DNA of 64,000 nucleotides from Lamellibrachia columna (Eukaryota; Annelida; Polychaeta; Sabellida; Siboglinidae): assembly GCA_963662155.1 (NCBI GenBank), contig OY759266.1, positions 58,992,010 to 59,056,009 on the forward strand, in the 5' to 3' direction. Made by a program: the position numbers and the translations under genes. Numbering within the stretch: position 1 is the stretch's first letter; every line of letters starts with the position of its first letter. Positions 35,601 to 50,600 of the stretch are shown one piece after another. The notes beneath the pieces were generated by a model. It ran no database searches. It worked only from the letters and a program-made list of their open reading frames with translations, and was not told the DNA's origin.

Positions 35601-38600
35601 TCATATTATATTACATCTTGAAGTATATTTCCATTTCCACAACACCGAAAATTTCTATAGAATTCAATTAATTAATAATTCCAAATAATACCACACTAAC
35701 GGCATGCGATCGTGGCATCGAAGCGCAGTGAGATTGGGGCTTTCAAATCATTCACCTATGTTCACAGCAATAGCAGTTGTTTCGATGTGAGCATCAGAAT
35801 GGTTTATTGTGTGGCATTCGGTTGTAATACAAACAGTAGTAAGAATATAGTAACATGTAGTTTGTTTAAGTTCCGTACGTAGCCAACTTTGCAAAAGAAA
35901 TGGCTCGCGAAAATTAAGCCTTCAAACTTCAATCCTACAAAGCACAAACTTGTTTCTACTGCGACCTGGAGAAGATGGCAGCCCTGGGTTATACTGGTGC
36001 TAAAATATCCTTGAAAGAGGATGATATGATGTGGCAACATTATTCCCAGTAGTGGAAGCTTTTTAATGCCATCAATCCGTAGAACCCAAACACAGTCCGC
36101 AACATGAGCAGCGATGACCATGTTGCTCAGGTCAAAGGCAAGTGAACCTCGCAAACAGACTGTCACCAACACTGTCCATGTGATCTTTTACTTTCTGACA
36201 TAACCATTAAAACAACCACCTAGAACTGTGAAACATCTCCTCATATATCTAACACACACAATATGTTGTAAAAAATACTCTTAGTCCGTATAACGATAAC
36301 AATTTGCAAAAACTAAAGCTTGCCATATGGGGCTAGGCATAGGAGATGGCGAGTTTTTGTTTATTTTTATATTTGTAATTTTTTTTATCGTTATGTGGAA
36401 ATAAGAGTAATTTTTTACCATGTGACATGTGTACATGTATACTAGATATATGAGAAGTTTGGTGGCTCTTTGGTCGTTTTCATGGTTAAATCAGAAAGTA
36501 AAAGATCGAAGGCTATTCGCATCACTAAACTGCTCCGATAGAGCCGAATTCGCAGATAATCCTGCAGTATCACTTGTCGCTAGTGGTTCGAAATTGCTAT
36601 GTTTAATTTTGTATTCTGGAAAAAATTGCAATCGCCACCACTCGCCATAGTGATGCGAGTGAAACTATACTGAAGCAGTGCATTGAAATCACTGATTGAA
36701 TGTAAACGAATGTCACCAGTGACGTCACAAAACCACGTGATTGCCCATCTCATTAACTTCGAATTTTACGCGTGCTTTGTGAGTTAGACGCATTCACATT
36801 TTATTTTACCTATAAATATGTTTCTGTAAAAAAATTTTGTTTTATGTGTACACACTGAAAAAGCATTTTAGCTAGTGCCTTGTTGTTAGTCCCTTTAAGA
36901 CAATACTGCTGCTTTATGTCATACTACGTACCTGGCCGACTACACAATGAAACTAATAACGAGGAACGCACCATTTGTATTTGTTTTCTCAGCCGCTCCA
37001 CAATCTCCTTGCGCCCCTTCGACACCAGCCTTGTATAGTAGGCAATGGCACTGCAACAACACAACACTGCAACATCACGTAACACTGCTACAACACAACA
37101 CTGCAACAACACAACACTGCAACATCACGTAACACTGCAACAACACAACACTGCAACATCACAACACTGCAACAACACAACACTGCAACATCACGTAACA
37201 CTGCTACAACACAACACTGCAACAACACAACACTGCAACAACACAACACTGCAACATCACGTAACACTGCAACAACACAACACTGCAACAACACAACACT
37301 GCAACAACACAACACTGCAACATCATGTAACACTGCAACAACACAACACCACATAACACTGCAACAACACAACACTGCAACATCATGTAACACTGCAACA
37401 ACACAACACTGCAACATCACAACACCACATAACACTGCAACAACACAACACTGCAACATCACAACACTGCAACATCACATAACACTGCAACAACACAACA
37501 CTGCAACATGACATAACACTGCAACAACACAACACTGCAACAACACTGCAACAACACAATACTGCAACATCATATAACATATAGCAACAACACAACATTG
37601 CAACATCACGTAACACTGCAACAACACAACATTGCAACATCATGTAACACAGCAACAACACAACACAGCAACAACACAATACCGCAACATCACAACACTG
37701 CAACATGACATAACACTGCAACAACACAACACTTCAACAACACAACATTGCAACATCACAACACTACAACATGACATAACACTGCAACAACACAACACTG
37801 CAACAACACAATACTGCAACAACATGTAACACAGCAACAACACAATACTGCAACAACATGTAACACTGCAACAACACAACACTGCAACGTCACAACACTG
37901 CAACATCATGTAACACTGCAACAACACAACACTGCAACATCACAACACTGTAACATGACATAACACTGCAACAACACAACACTGCAACATAATGTAACAC
38001 TGCAACAACACAACACTGCAACATCACAACACTGTAACATGACATAACACTGCAACATCACAACACTGTAACATGACATAACACTGCAACAACACAATAC
38101 TGCAACATGTAACACTGCAACAACACTCGGGGAATTACAAGATTCAACAAATGATTTCACTGATATTGATACCAAAAAAAAATGTTAAGCAAATTAAATC
38201 AATAGGAATGGTAATTCCCTTAGATTTTATACTTTTATATTTGCATGTAATGCATTGGATTGGACTGGATATTATAAAATAAAAATAACGTTCACAAATG
38301 GTTAGGGAGACTCCTTTAAGGCCACGTTTGATTTCACCCTGTTTGATTGCCACCCTGTTTGATTGCCACCCTGTTTGATTGCCACCCTGTTTGATTGCCA
38401 CCCTCTTTGTAGTCCACTAGCCTAATTAACTTGATGTCTTAGCACAATACAATATAGCAATGCAATGTTGAATAATACTGTATTATCAAGTGGCACTGTA
38501 TAGAGGTTTTCAACTCAAACCATCAGCCGTTCACAAAATGTGCTCGTAGCATGTTGGTACATTAAACAGCCGTTCACAAAATGTGCTCGTAGCAGGTTTG

Positions 38601-41600
38601 TACATTAAACAGCTGTTCACAAAATGTGCTCGTAGCAGGTTTGTACATTAAACAGCCGTTCACAAAATGTGCTCGTAGCATGTTGGTACATTAAACACAT
38701 AAGTGAAAACAACAATTGCAATGATCACAAAATAGACATTTAATTAATGTGTGCACATTTTTGACATACCAGACGGTTTTTAACATACCAGACATTTTTT
38801 GACATACCAGACGCTATTTGACATACCAGACGCTATTTGACATACCAGACATTTTTTGACATACATACGTTTTTTGACATACCAGATGTTTTTACATACC
38901 AGACAATCATAAAGATTGTGATGTAGAATGCCGCTGAAGTGAGAATTTCAACGAGGCCTTTGATGAAACCACTGTTGTTGCGTTCCTTCCAGTCGTCAAC
39001 TGCCTCACTGATGACAGCATAAGACGTGTTGTAGCTTATGAATGGCCCACAATCCTGCGACGACGACATACTGAAACAGTGCATGAATATCTGGGTCACA
39101 TGTGTAATTGCATGAACACATTCATAAAAACACTTACTAGACAATGCTGTAGACAATTGTGGGATGCTGTGGTGCAGTGGTTAGAGAACCTGGATTCAAA
39201 TACTCTTGTAGCCATTCTGAAACTTTGGCAATTTCATTCATCCCACGTTGTCACAGTTAACTCAGCTGTATAAATGAGTACCTGGCTACAGACAGAGGTG
39301 GCTATGTGAATTAATAGTCTTCGCGCAGTAATTGTAGCATGGCTGAAAGTTTCCCAGAGAAGTCAAGATGGCATTAGAATAAATGGATCTGCCAGGGAAT
39401 GAAATGTAAAGTGCTTTGAGCAGTCCTAAGGACTGGATAACGCGCTATTTAAGAATGTACCTTTTTTAATACAGGACAAGAACTTACACGACAATGCTGT
39501 AGAACAAGACAAGAACTTACACGACAACGCTGTAGAACAAGACACAAACTTACAAGACAATGCTATAGAACAAGACAAAGACTTACAAGACAATGCTGTA
39601 GGAGACGGAGAGGAAGCAGAGTTGGAAGGCGATGAAGACAACGACTTACAAGACAACGCTGTAGGAGACGGAGAGGAAGCAGAGTTGGAAGGCAATGAAG
39701 ACAAAGACTTACAAGACAACGCTGTAGGAGACGGAGAGGAAGTAGAGTTGGAAGGCAATGAAGACAAAGACTTACAAGACAACGCTGTAGGAGATGGAGA
39801 GGAAGCAGAGTTGGAAGGCAATGAAGACAAAGACTTACAAGACAACGCTGTAGGAGACAGAGAGGAAGCAGAGTTGGAAGGCAATGAAGACAAAGACTTA
39901 CAAGACAACGCTGTAGGAGACGGAGAGGAAGCAGAGTTGGAAGGCAATGAAGACAAAGACTTACAAGACAACGCTGTAGGAGACGGAGAGGAAGCAGAGC
40001 CGGAAGGCGATGAAGACAAAGACTTACAAGACAACGCTGTAGGAGACGGAGAGGAAGCAGAGTTGGAAGGCAATGAAGACAAAGACTTACAAGACAATGC
40101 TGTAGGAGACGGAGAGGAAGCAGAGTTGGAAGGCAATGAAGACAAAGACTTACAAGACAACGCTGTAGGAGACGGAGAGGAAGCAGAGTTGGAAGGCAAT
40201 GAAGACAAAGACTTACAAGACAACGCTGTAGGAGACGGAGAGGAAGCAGAGTTGGAAGGCAATGAAGACAAAGACTTACAAGACAACGCTGTAGGAGACG
40301 GAGAGGAAGCAGAGTTGGAAGGCGATGAAGACAAAGACTTAAAGACAATGCTGTAGGAGACGGAGAGGAAGCAGAGTTGGAAGGCGATGAAGACAAAGAC
40401 TTACAAGACAACGCTGTAGGAGACGGAGAGGAAGCAGAGCTGGAAGGCGATGAAGACAAAGACTTACAAGACAACGCTGTAGGAGACGGAGAGGAAGCAG
40501 AGCTGGAAGGCGATGAAGACAAAGACTTACAAGACAACGCTGTAGGAGACAGAGAGGAAGCAGAGTTGGAAGGCAATGAAGACAAAGACTTACAAGACAA
40601 CGCTGTAGGAGACGGAGAGGAAGCAGAGCTGGAAGGCGATGAAGACAACGACTTACAAGACAACGCTGTAGGAGACGGAGAGGAAGCAGAGTTGGAAGGC
40701 GATGAAGACAAAGACTTACAAGACAACGCTGTAGGAGACGGAGAGGAAGCAGAGTTGGAAGGCAATGAAGACAAAGACTTACAAGACAACGCTGTAGGAG
40801 ACGGAGAGGAAGCAGAGTTGGAAGGCGATAAAGACAAAGACTTACAAGACAACGCTGTAGGAGACGGAGAGGAAGCAGAGTTGGAAGGCGATGAAGACAA
40901 AGACTTACAAGACAACGCTGTAGGAGACGGAGAGGAAGCAGAGCTGGAAGGCAATGAAGACAAAGACTTACAAGACAACGCTGTAGGAGACGGAGAGGAA
41001 GCAGAGCTGGAAGGCAATGAAGACAAGGACTTACAAGACAACGCTGTAGGAGACGGAGAGGAAGCAGAGTTGGAAGGCAATGAAGACAAGGACTTACAAG
41101 ACAACGCTGTAGGAGACGGAGAGGAAGCAGAGGTGGAAGGCGATGAAGACAAGGACTTACAAGACAACGCTGTAGGAGACGGAGAGGAAGCAGAGTTGGA
41201 AGGCGATGAAGAGAAGAAGGAGGATGACGGTGTAGGTGCGTCCGCCCCGCCATGACCGCTCTGATGGCTGACAGTTGTAGACCACGCTCACCTACAACAC
41301 AGCAAGTCACTGTACAGTCCCTGTACAACATACGTAGCACTTACATGTACTGGACGTCTAATTTACTTGTATTCTGCCTTTGGTACATTAATATCATTAT
41401 TTGCTCATTTTAACTGCTAATCGCTGTCCTGTGTCTGCCACTGCAAGTGTTACCATCACAACATGTGCCTTTACCCAGAGACATACCTTGCGGCATCAGG
41501 ACATAGTCAAGCTGTAGGATTATTTGAGGTTCCAAATATGCCCAGACCTTCCTTACAGCACTCACGGTGCTCAGCCTATATCCTTCTTGGGAGATGAGAT

Positions 41601-44600
41601 GTGTTTTACCCCATTCCACAGACCCTCCATGAAATGTTGTTTGTAGGGACCATTCTTGGGTATTAAATGTAAATGTGATCCTCGTAGCCTGGGGATCGTA
41701 GGTAGAGGATGACTTCCTGTTCATGATATATAATACAGGTAGTGGATGACTTCCTGTTCATGATATATAATACAGGTAGAGGATGACTTCCTGTTCATGA
41801 TATATAATACAGGTAGAGGATGACTTCCTGTTCATGATATATAATACAGGTAGAGGATGACTTCCTGTTCATGATATATAATACAGGTAGAGGATGACTT
41901 CCTGTTCATGATATATAATACAGGTAGAGGATGACTTCCTGTTCATGATATATAATACAGAGAGAGGATGACTTCCTGTGCATGATATATAATACAGGTA
42001 GAGGATGACTACCTGTGCATGATATATAATACAGGTAGAGGATGACTACCTGTGCATGATATATAATACAGGTAGAGGAAGACTACCTGTGCATGATATA
42101 TAATACAGGTAGAGGATGACTACCTGGGCATGATATATAATACAGGTAGAGGATGACTTCCTGTTCATGATATATAATACAGGTAGAGGATGACTTCCTG
42201 TTCATGATATATAATACAGGTAGAGGATGACTTCCTGTTCATGATATATAATACAGGTAGAGGATGACTTCCTGCTCATGATATATAATACAGAGAGAGG
42301 ATGACTTCCTGTGCATGATATATAATACAGGTAGAGGATGACTACCTGTGCATGATATATAATACAGGTAGAGGACGACTACCTGTGCATGATATATAAT
42401 ACAGGTAGAGGAAGACTACCTGAGCATGATATATAATACAGGTAGAGGATGACTACCTGGGCATGATATATAATACAGGTAGAGGATGACTACCTGGGCA
42501 TGATATATAATACAGGTAGAGGATGACTTCCTGTGCATGATATATAATACAGGTAGAGGATGACTTCCTGTGCATGATGTATAATACAGGTAGAGGATGA
42601 CTTCCTGTTCATGATATATAATACAGGTAGAGGATGACTACCTGTGCATGATGTATAATACAGGTAGAGGATGACTTCCTGGGCATGATATATAATACAG
42701 GTAGAGGATGACTTCCTGGGCATGATATATAATACAGGTAGAGGATGACTTCCTGGGGATGATATATAATACAGGTAGAGGATGACTTCCTGGGCATGAT
42801 ATATAATACAGGTAGAGGATGACTTCCTGTTCATGATATATAATACAGATAGTGGATGACTTCCTGGGCATGATATATATTACAGGTAGTGGATGACTTC
42901 CTGTTCATGATATATAATACAGGTAGAGGATGACTTCCTGGGCATGATATATAATACAGGTAGTGGATGACTTCCTGTTCATGATATATAATACAGGTAG
43001 AGGATGACTTCCTGTGCATGATATATAATACAGGTAGTGGATGACTTCCTGTTCATGATATATAATACAGGTAGAGGATGACTTCCTGTGCATGATATAT
43101 AATACAGGTAGTGGATGACTTCCTGGGCATGATATATAATACAGGTAGAGGGTGACTTCCTGGGCATGATATATAATGCAGGTAGTGGATGACTTCCTGT
43201 TCATGATATATAATACAGGTAGAGGATGACTTCCTGGGCATGATATATAATACAGGTAGAGGATGACTTCCTGTGCATGATATATAATACAGGTAGTGGA
43301 TTACTTCCTGTTCATGATATATAATACAGATAGTGGATGACTTCCTGGGCATGATATAAAATACAGATAGAGGATGACTTCCTGGGCATGATATATAATA
43401 CAGATAGTGGATGACTTCCTGGGCATGATATATAATACAGGTAGAGGATGACTTCCTGGGCATGATATATAATACAGATAGAGGATGACTTCCTGGGCAT
43501 GATATATAATACAGGTAGTGGATGACTTCCTGTGCATGATATATAATACAGGTAGAGGATGACTTCCTGGGCATGATATATAATACAGGTAGTGGATGAC
43601 TTCCTGTGCATGATATATAATACAGATAGTGGATGACTTCCTGGGCATGATATATAATACAGGTAGTTGATGACTTCCTGTGCATGATATATAATACAGG
43701 TAGAGGATGACTTCCTGTTCATGATATATAATACAGGTAGAGGATGACTTCCTGTTCATGATATATAATACAGGTAGAGGATGACTTCCTGTTCATGATA
43801 TATAATACAGGTAGAGGATGACTTCCTGTTCATGATATATAATACAGGTAGTGGATGACTTCCTGTGCATGATATATAATACAGGTAGTTGATGACTTCC
43901 TGTGCATGATATATAATACAGGTAGAGGATGACTTCCTGTTCATGATATATAATACAGGTAGAGGATGACTTCCTGTTCATGATATATAATACAGGTAGA
44001 GGATGACTTCCTGTTCATGATATATAATACAGGTAGAGGATGTCTTCCTGTTCATGATATATAATACAGGTAGAGGATGACTTCCTGTTCATGATATATA
44101 ATACAGGTAGTGGATGACTTCCTGTGCATGATATAGAGATTTAACAAGATCAACCAACCAACGCTCCAACTTAACAACATTAATTAACTACATTATACTT
44201 TGAATATTAATATATTGAGAAAGCATGTTTGATGATAAGTTGAGAGAAGCATATTTTTTTAAAAGCAAAAGAAATTAAAATGTTCACATAGGAAATAGAA
44301 ATACAGATGTATTCTGCATAATGAAGCAAAGTCAGACAGATTGTGATGATAAATTATTATAGAATATTATGCATGCTAATCACCAATATAATTTCCCTAA
44401 ACGGATGTTGAAAGAGTTATAAACTTACTTTCTTTATGTAGAACAGGATAAAAAGCTTGAGTATCATGATGAATGGTAACAAGGGGCAGTAGAAGACTCC
44501 CAACCTACAAATCAATGTGCTGCTAGAAACAGTCTTATAAGTAGAAATGAGATGTATACCCGTCACCAATTACAGGTATATCACTGGGAATAAAAAAAAA

Positions 44601-47600
44601 TAACTGACAGTTTTGCCAGGAGAATAAGTTATTTACAAGTAACAATATGTTGTTGACATACATCAAGATAATACAGTAAAATCTGCCTTAGCGGACATAA
44701 TGTACCGTCCTGGCGGTGTCCACTATGGACAGGTTTCACTGTACATCTAAAGTCGACTGGTTCTATTTTGATATATTTAATAACTTGGATAGTTAAATAA
44801 ATTAAATATTTATTTATTGAAATATTTAACATATAAAAAAATATATATACACATATACAATGTATAGGAAAATGTCATAATTGTGTATTTTCTCTTATTT
44901 TAAAAGCAAAATAAGTTACTATTTGCATATAAACAAGCACATGGCATGTTTATTCTGGTGGGATTAAGAAAGACAAGTTTTAAAGTTGAGAAATATGAGC
45001 AGTAAAGCTGTGGAGACACCTACCAGACAAGCGACTGGGAGTAGATCAGGTTTAGGGTGTTACGGCCAATGTTAAATTCTGGATGGGATACTTTCTTGGA
45101 GGCAGCCAGGATCCTGCAAAATGAAATAGATGATAGCAGTCTAGGATACTCATTGTATTGCCGTCATCACAGACAGCCTGGCATGATTAATTTCCATAGT
45201 AATGTCCTTTGGTTCTGCCATGTCTGTTAGCAATATGAAGAGTCTTATGTCGATGTGGTTGTTTCAGTCAGGTAAACACAACAGTAGATCTTTTTATTCA
45301 TCAATATTAGTAACAAACAGAATAGCATCTGTTCAGCCTGGATCAATATGATTACTCCCCACTAGATGGGAGCATAATTTTGTGTACACCTACCCAGTGA
45401 GTGTTTAACAAGATTTAACAAGACTGTCATACAAAGTAACAAGCTACAGATGCCAAGTGGACAATGTAGATTTAACAAGATTGCCATACAAAGTAACAAG
45501 CTACAGATGGCAAGTGGACAAGGAAGATTTAACAAGATTGCCGTACAAAGTAACAAGCTACAGACGCCAAGTGAACAATGTAGATTTAACAAGACTGCCA
45601 TACAAAGTAACAAGCTACAGATGGCAAGTGGACAAGGAAGATTTAACAAGATTGCCGTACAAAGTAAAAAGCTACAGATGGCAAGTGGACAAGGAAGATT
45701 TAACAAGATTGCCATACAAAGTAACAAGCTACAGATGGCAAGTGGACAATGAAGATTTAACAAGACTGTCATACAAAGTAACAAGCTACAGACGCCAAGT
45801 GAACAATGTAGATTTAACAAGACTGCCATACAAAGTAACAAGCTACAGATGGCAAGTGGATAAGGAAGATTTAACAAGATTGCCGTACAAAGTAAAAAGC
45901 TACAGATGGCAAGTGGACAAGGAAGATTTAACAAGATTGCCATACAAAGTAACAAGCTACAGATGGCAAGTGGACAATGAAGATTTAACAAAACTGCCAT
46001 ACAAAGTAACAAGCTACAGACGCCAAGTGGACAATGTAGATTTAACAAGATTGCCATACAAAGTAACAAGCTACAGATGGCAAATGGACAATGAAGATTT
46101 AACAAAACTGCCATACAAAGTAACAAGCTACAGACGCCAAGTGGACAATGTAGATTTAACAAGATTGCCATACAAAGTAACAAGCTACAGATGGCAAGTC
46201 GACAAGGAAGATTTAACAAGATTGCCATACAAAGTACCAAGCTACAGATGGCAAGTGGACAAGGAAGATTTAACAAGATTGCCATACAAAGCAACAAGCT
46301 ACAGATGGCAAATGGACAATGAAGATTTAACAAGACTGCCATACAAAGTAACAAGCTACAGATGGCAAGTGGACAATGAAGATTTAACAAGATTGCCATA
46401 CAAAGCAACAAGCTACAGATGGCAAGTGGACAAGGAAGATTTAACAAGATTGCCATACAAAGTAACAAGCTACAGATGGCAAGTGGACAAGGAAGATTTA
46501 ACAAGATTGCCATACAAAGTAACAAGCTACAGATGGCAAGTGGACAATGTAGATTTAACAAGATTGCCATACAAAGTAACACGCTACAGATGTCAAGTGG
46601 ACAATGTAGATTGAACAAGATTGCCATACAAAGTAACAAGCTACAGATGGCAAGTGGACAATGAAGATTGAACAAGATTGCCATACAAAGTAACAAGCTA
46701 CAGATGGCAAGTGGACAAGGAAGATTTAACAAGATTGCCATACAAAGCAACAAGCTACAGACGCCAAGTGGACAAGGAAGATTTAGCAAGATTGCCATAC
46801 AAAGTAACAAGCTACAGATGGCAAGTGGACAAGGAAGATTTAACAAGACTGCCATACAAAGCAACAAGCTACAGATGGCAAGTGGACAAGGAAGATTTAA
46901 CAAGATTGCCATACAAAGCAACAAGCTACAGACGCCAAGTGGACAATGAAGATTTAACAAGATTGCCATACAAAGCAACAAGCTACAGATGGCAAGTGGA
47001 CAAGGAAGATTTAACAAGATTGCCATACAAAGTAACAAGCTACAGATGGCAAGTGGACAAGGAAGATTTAACAAGATTGCCATACAAAGGAACAAGCTAC
47101 AGATGGCAAGTGGACAAGGAAGATTTAACAAGATTGCCATACAAAGCAACAAGCTACAGATGGCAAGTGGACAAGGAAGATTTAACAAGATTGCCATACA
47201 AAGCAACAAGCTACAGATGGCAAGTGGACAAGGAAGATTTAACAAGATTGCCATACAAAGTAACAAGCTACAGATGGCAAGTGGACAAGGAAGATTGAAC
47301 AAGATTGCCATACAAAGCAACAAGCTACAGATGACAAGCTTGCTCTTTAGTTGTAAATATATTCTTTAATTTAGAAAATAATGTTCAACAAATATCTTCT
47401 TTATAACTTAACATTAAAACATGTTTATTTGGTTTCCTGTTAATCTCTTAGTCTTTATAGTTATTGGGGACTAGGTCTGGAGTAAAGCATTTCAGCCAAC
47501 ACAACACCAACGTCATAATATACCAGAGCTATCCAGCTTACTGCTTTTAAAAATGAATGCCCACCACGAATTGGTGTTAATAATACCACTTGTCTTCAGA

Positions 47601-50600
47601 ACATTTAGAAACTACTGTAAATAATACCATTTGCCTTCAGAACATGTAGAAACTACTGTAAATAATACCATTTGCCTTCAGAATGTGTAGAAACTACTGT
47701 AAATAATACTATTTGTCTTTAAACCATGTAGAAACTACTTGTAAATATAGGAATTATTTTGTGTGGATGTTTACTTTTGTTTAGAGTATCAATGTGGTGC
47801 TTGCATGAAAGCTTAAAATGAACCCTTTACAGTGACGTTCATCGGTATTAAATAAACTTACTTTTTTAACAAATGACAATTTTAGTGGGATATTTTGATG
47901 GTTGTCAATGGCAACAAGTTCAGATGCTATATCTGAACACAGCGACTGCATTGCAATTATTGCGGTACCGAGCTGTTTTTCATGTTAAATTATTAACTAA
48001 TGTCAATTAATATTTACGATCAGAACATATTTCAACATAAAATTACTAATTGAGTGCAATTTGATTTGTTTTATACAAAATGAACATGTAAAAAAAAAAT
48101 GTGTGAATGTTCTTCCTGTGACCCAAGTGAAAACAGAGACTGGTGCCTGTCAGTAATCTCAAACATACTTGTAAATATGCTGAAATACCAGTTTCTCACA
48201 AAACACAAGTACATGGACAGACATACTTCTTGAGGAACTCTGAGCAGAACGTGGCAAGAATAATGAAGATGAAGTCTACAATGACGAGACAGTAGAACTG
48301 TTGGCCCAAAAAGTTCTCCCAACACTGAAACAACAGCAAATAGACAGCCTTAAAATGAGTGCATGCGTGTGTGTGTGTGTGCATTAGTGTACATGTGTTT
48401 GTAGGCATGCGTGTGTGTGTGTGCATTAGTGTACATGTGTTTGTGGGCATGCGTGTGTGTGTGCATTAGTGTACATGTGTTTGTAGGCATGCGTGTGTGT
48501 GTGTGTGTGTGCATTAGTGTACATGTGTTTGTGGGCATGCGTGTGTGTGTGTGTGCATTAGTGTACATGTGTTTGTGGGCATGCGTGTGTGTGTGTGTGT
48601 GCATTAGTGTACATGTGTTTGTGGGCATGCGTGTGTATCTACGTGTGTATGTGTTTATGTATCAGCTCAATAACAGTGGCACATAGGCCCACAGTGTGCA
48701 TGGGGTTTGGTTACAAGGTCAATTATCTAAGTCACACAGTCACTAGGTAGACTCACGGGGTGTCACTGTTAACCTTAGACTTACAGGGGTGTCACTGTTA
48801 ACCCTAGACTTACAGGGGTGTCACTGTCAACCCTAGACTTACAGAGTTGTCACTGTCAACCCTAGACTTACAGGGATGCACTCATTATCACTGCTAGTCG
48901 CCTCAGTGGTCGTGTCACTGCTGGTTGTCTCGACTGGTGACACAGTGTTACTTTCAGTGGTGTTTGTCGTAGTTTGTAGCTGACTGTGACAACTGATGTC
49001 AGAGGAGATGAACCAGAATGACATGAGAGCTCCAAGTGTGACAACGTTCAGCGTGATGGTTCTACAAACACACAGAGTGACTCTGTTCAGTCTGACAGTC
49101 CTGCAATCATCAACTGTCACAAGGTGACATTTACTGTTTCAGGTGACACTTTTCATGACACACATTGACACTAAAGTGATAAGGCTATTGACACATTATG
49201 ACTACAAGATGACAGTGTTGGTGATGTAAATTGTTACCACTTAACAATTAGTGAACCACAACAATCTAATATACTACTACTGTAATGTACTCAAATAACA
49301 TTCACGTACCCATATTCAGGTGAAGTGACATTTTCAAACATGACTGTTAAAGTAGCCAAATACCATTTATTTTAAAAGACTGAATTGTTTAAAGTCAGAT
49401 GCTTTCTCCCCAAACCAGCCTGGCCAGAATGTAACTCACTCGGAGGCCCTAGTGGTGCTTGAAGTAACAAGGATTGGCACTACAACATCTTACTGTAGAT
49501 CATGTGAAGAGAGGCATATCACGGCTGGCATGGGGAGATGGCCACAAGTTCGGGGGGCCCTGGGAATGTGAGGGGACTTCTAGTTTGTTTCCAACACTCA
49601 GCAATGTTCCACTAACTGACTAGTAAGTGAATGCTGTTGTTACTACAATTCAATGTGTTTTGTTCAACTAGTCAAACATTTATGTATGCTGACACTGTGG
49701 GTGGTCACTGTCCGGGTGCATGTCACTGAGGGTGGTCACTGTCAGGGTGCATGTCACTGTGGGTGGTCACTGTCAGGGTGCATGTCACTGAGGGTGGTCA
49801 CTGTCAGGGTGCATGTCACTGAGGGTGGTCACTGTCAGGGTGCATGTCACTGGGTGGTCACTGTCAGGGTGCATGTCACTGAGGGTGGTCACTGTCAGGG
49901 TGCATGTCACTGTGGGTGGTCACTGTCAGGGTGCATGTCACTAAGGGTGGTCACTGTCAGGGTGCATGTCACTGAGGGTGGTCACTGTCAGGGTGCATGT
50001 CACTGAGGGTGGTCACTGTCAGGGTGCATGTCACTGTGGGTGGTCACTGTCAGGGTGCATGTCACTGAGGGTGGTCACTGTCAGGGTGCATGTCACTGAG
50101 GGTGGTCACTGTCAGGGTGCATGTCACTGAGGGTGGTCACTGTCAGGGTGCATGTCACTGTGGGTGGTCACTGTCAGGGTGCATGTCACTGTGGGTGGTC
50201 ACTGTTAGGGTGCATGTCACTGTGGGTGGTTACTGTCAGGGTGCATGTCACTGTGGGTGGTCACTGTCAGGGTGCATGTCACTGGGTGGTCACTGTCAGG
50301 GTGCATGTCACTGTGGGTGGTCAATGTCAGGGTGCATGTCACTGTGGGTGGTTACTGTCAGGGTGCATGTCACTGTGGGTGGTCACTGTCAGGGTGCATG
50401 TCACTGTGGGTGGTCACTGTCAGGGTGCATGTCACTGTGGGTGGTCATTGTCAGGGTGCATGTCACTGTGGGTGGTCACTGTCAGGGTGCATGTCACTGT
50501 GGGTGGTCACTGTCAGGGTGCATGTCACTGTTGGTTGGTCACTGTCAGGGTGCATGACACTGTGGGTGGTCACTGTTAGGGTGCATGTCACTGTGGGTGG

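Noticed and set aside
39622..41255. Acidic repeat ORFs ([20 protein letters not shown])
   Set aside because: Opposite strand of the array made from TMC exon 12; an artefact of 63 being divisible by three.
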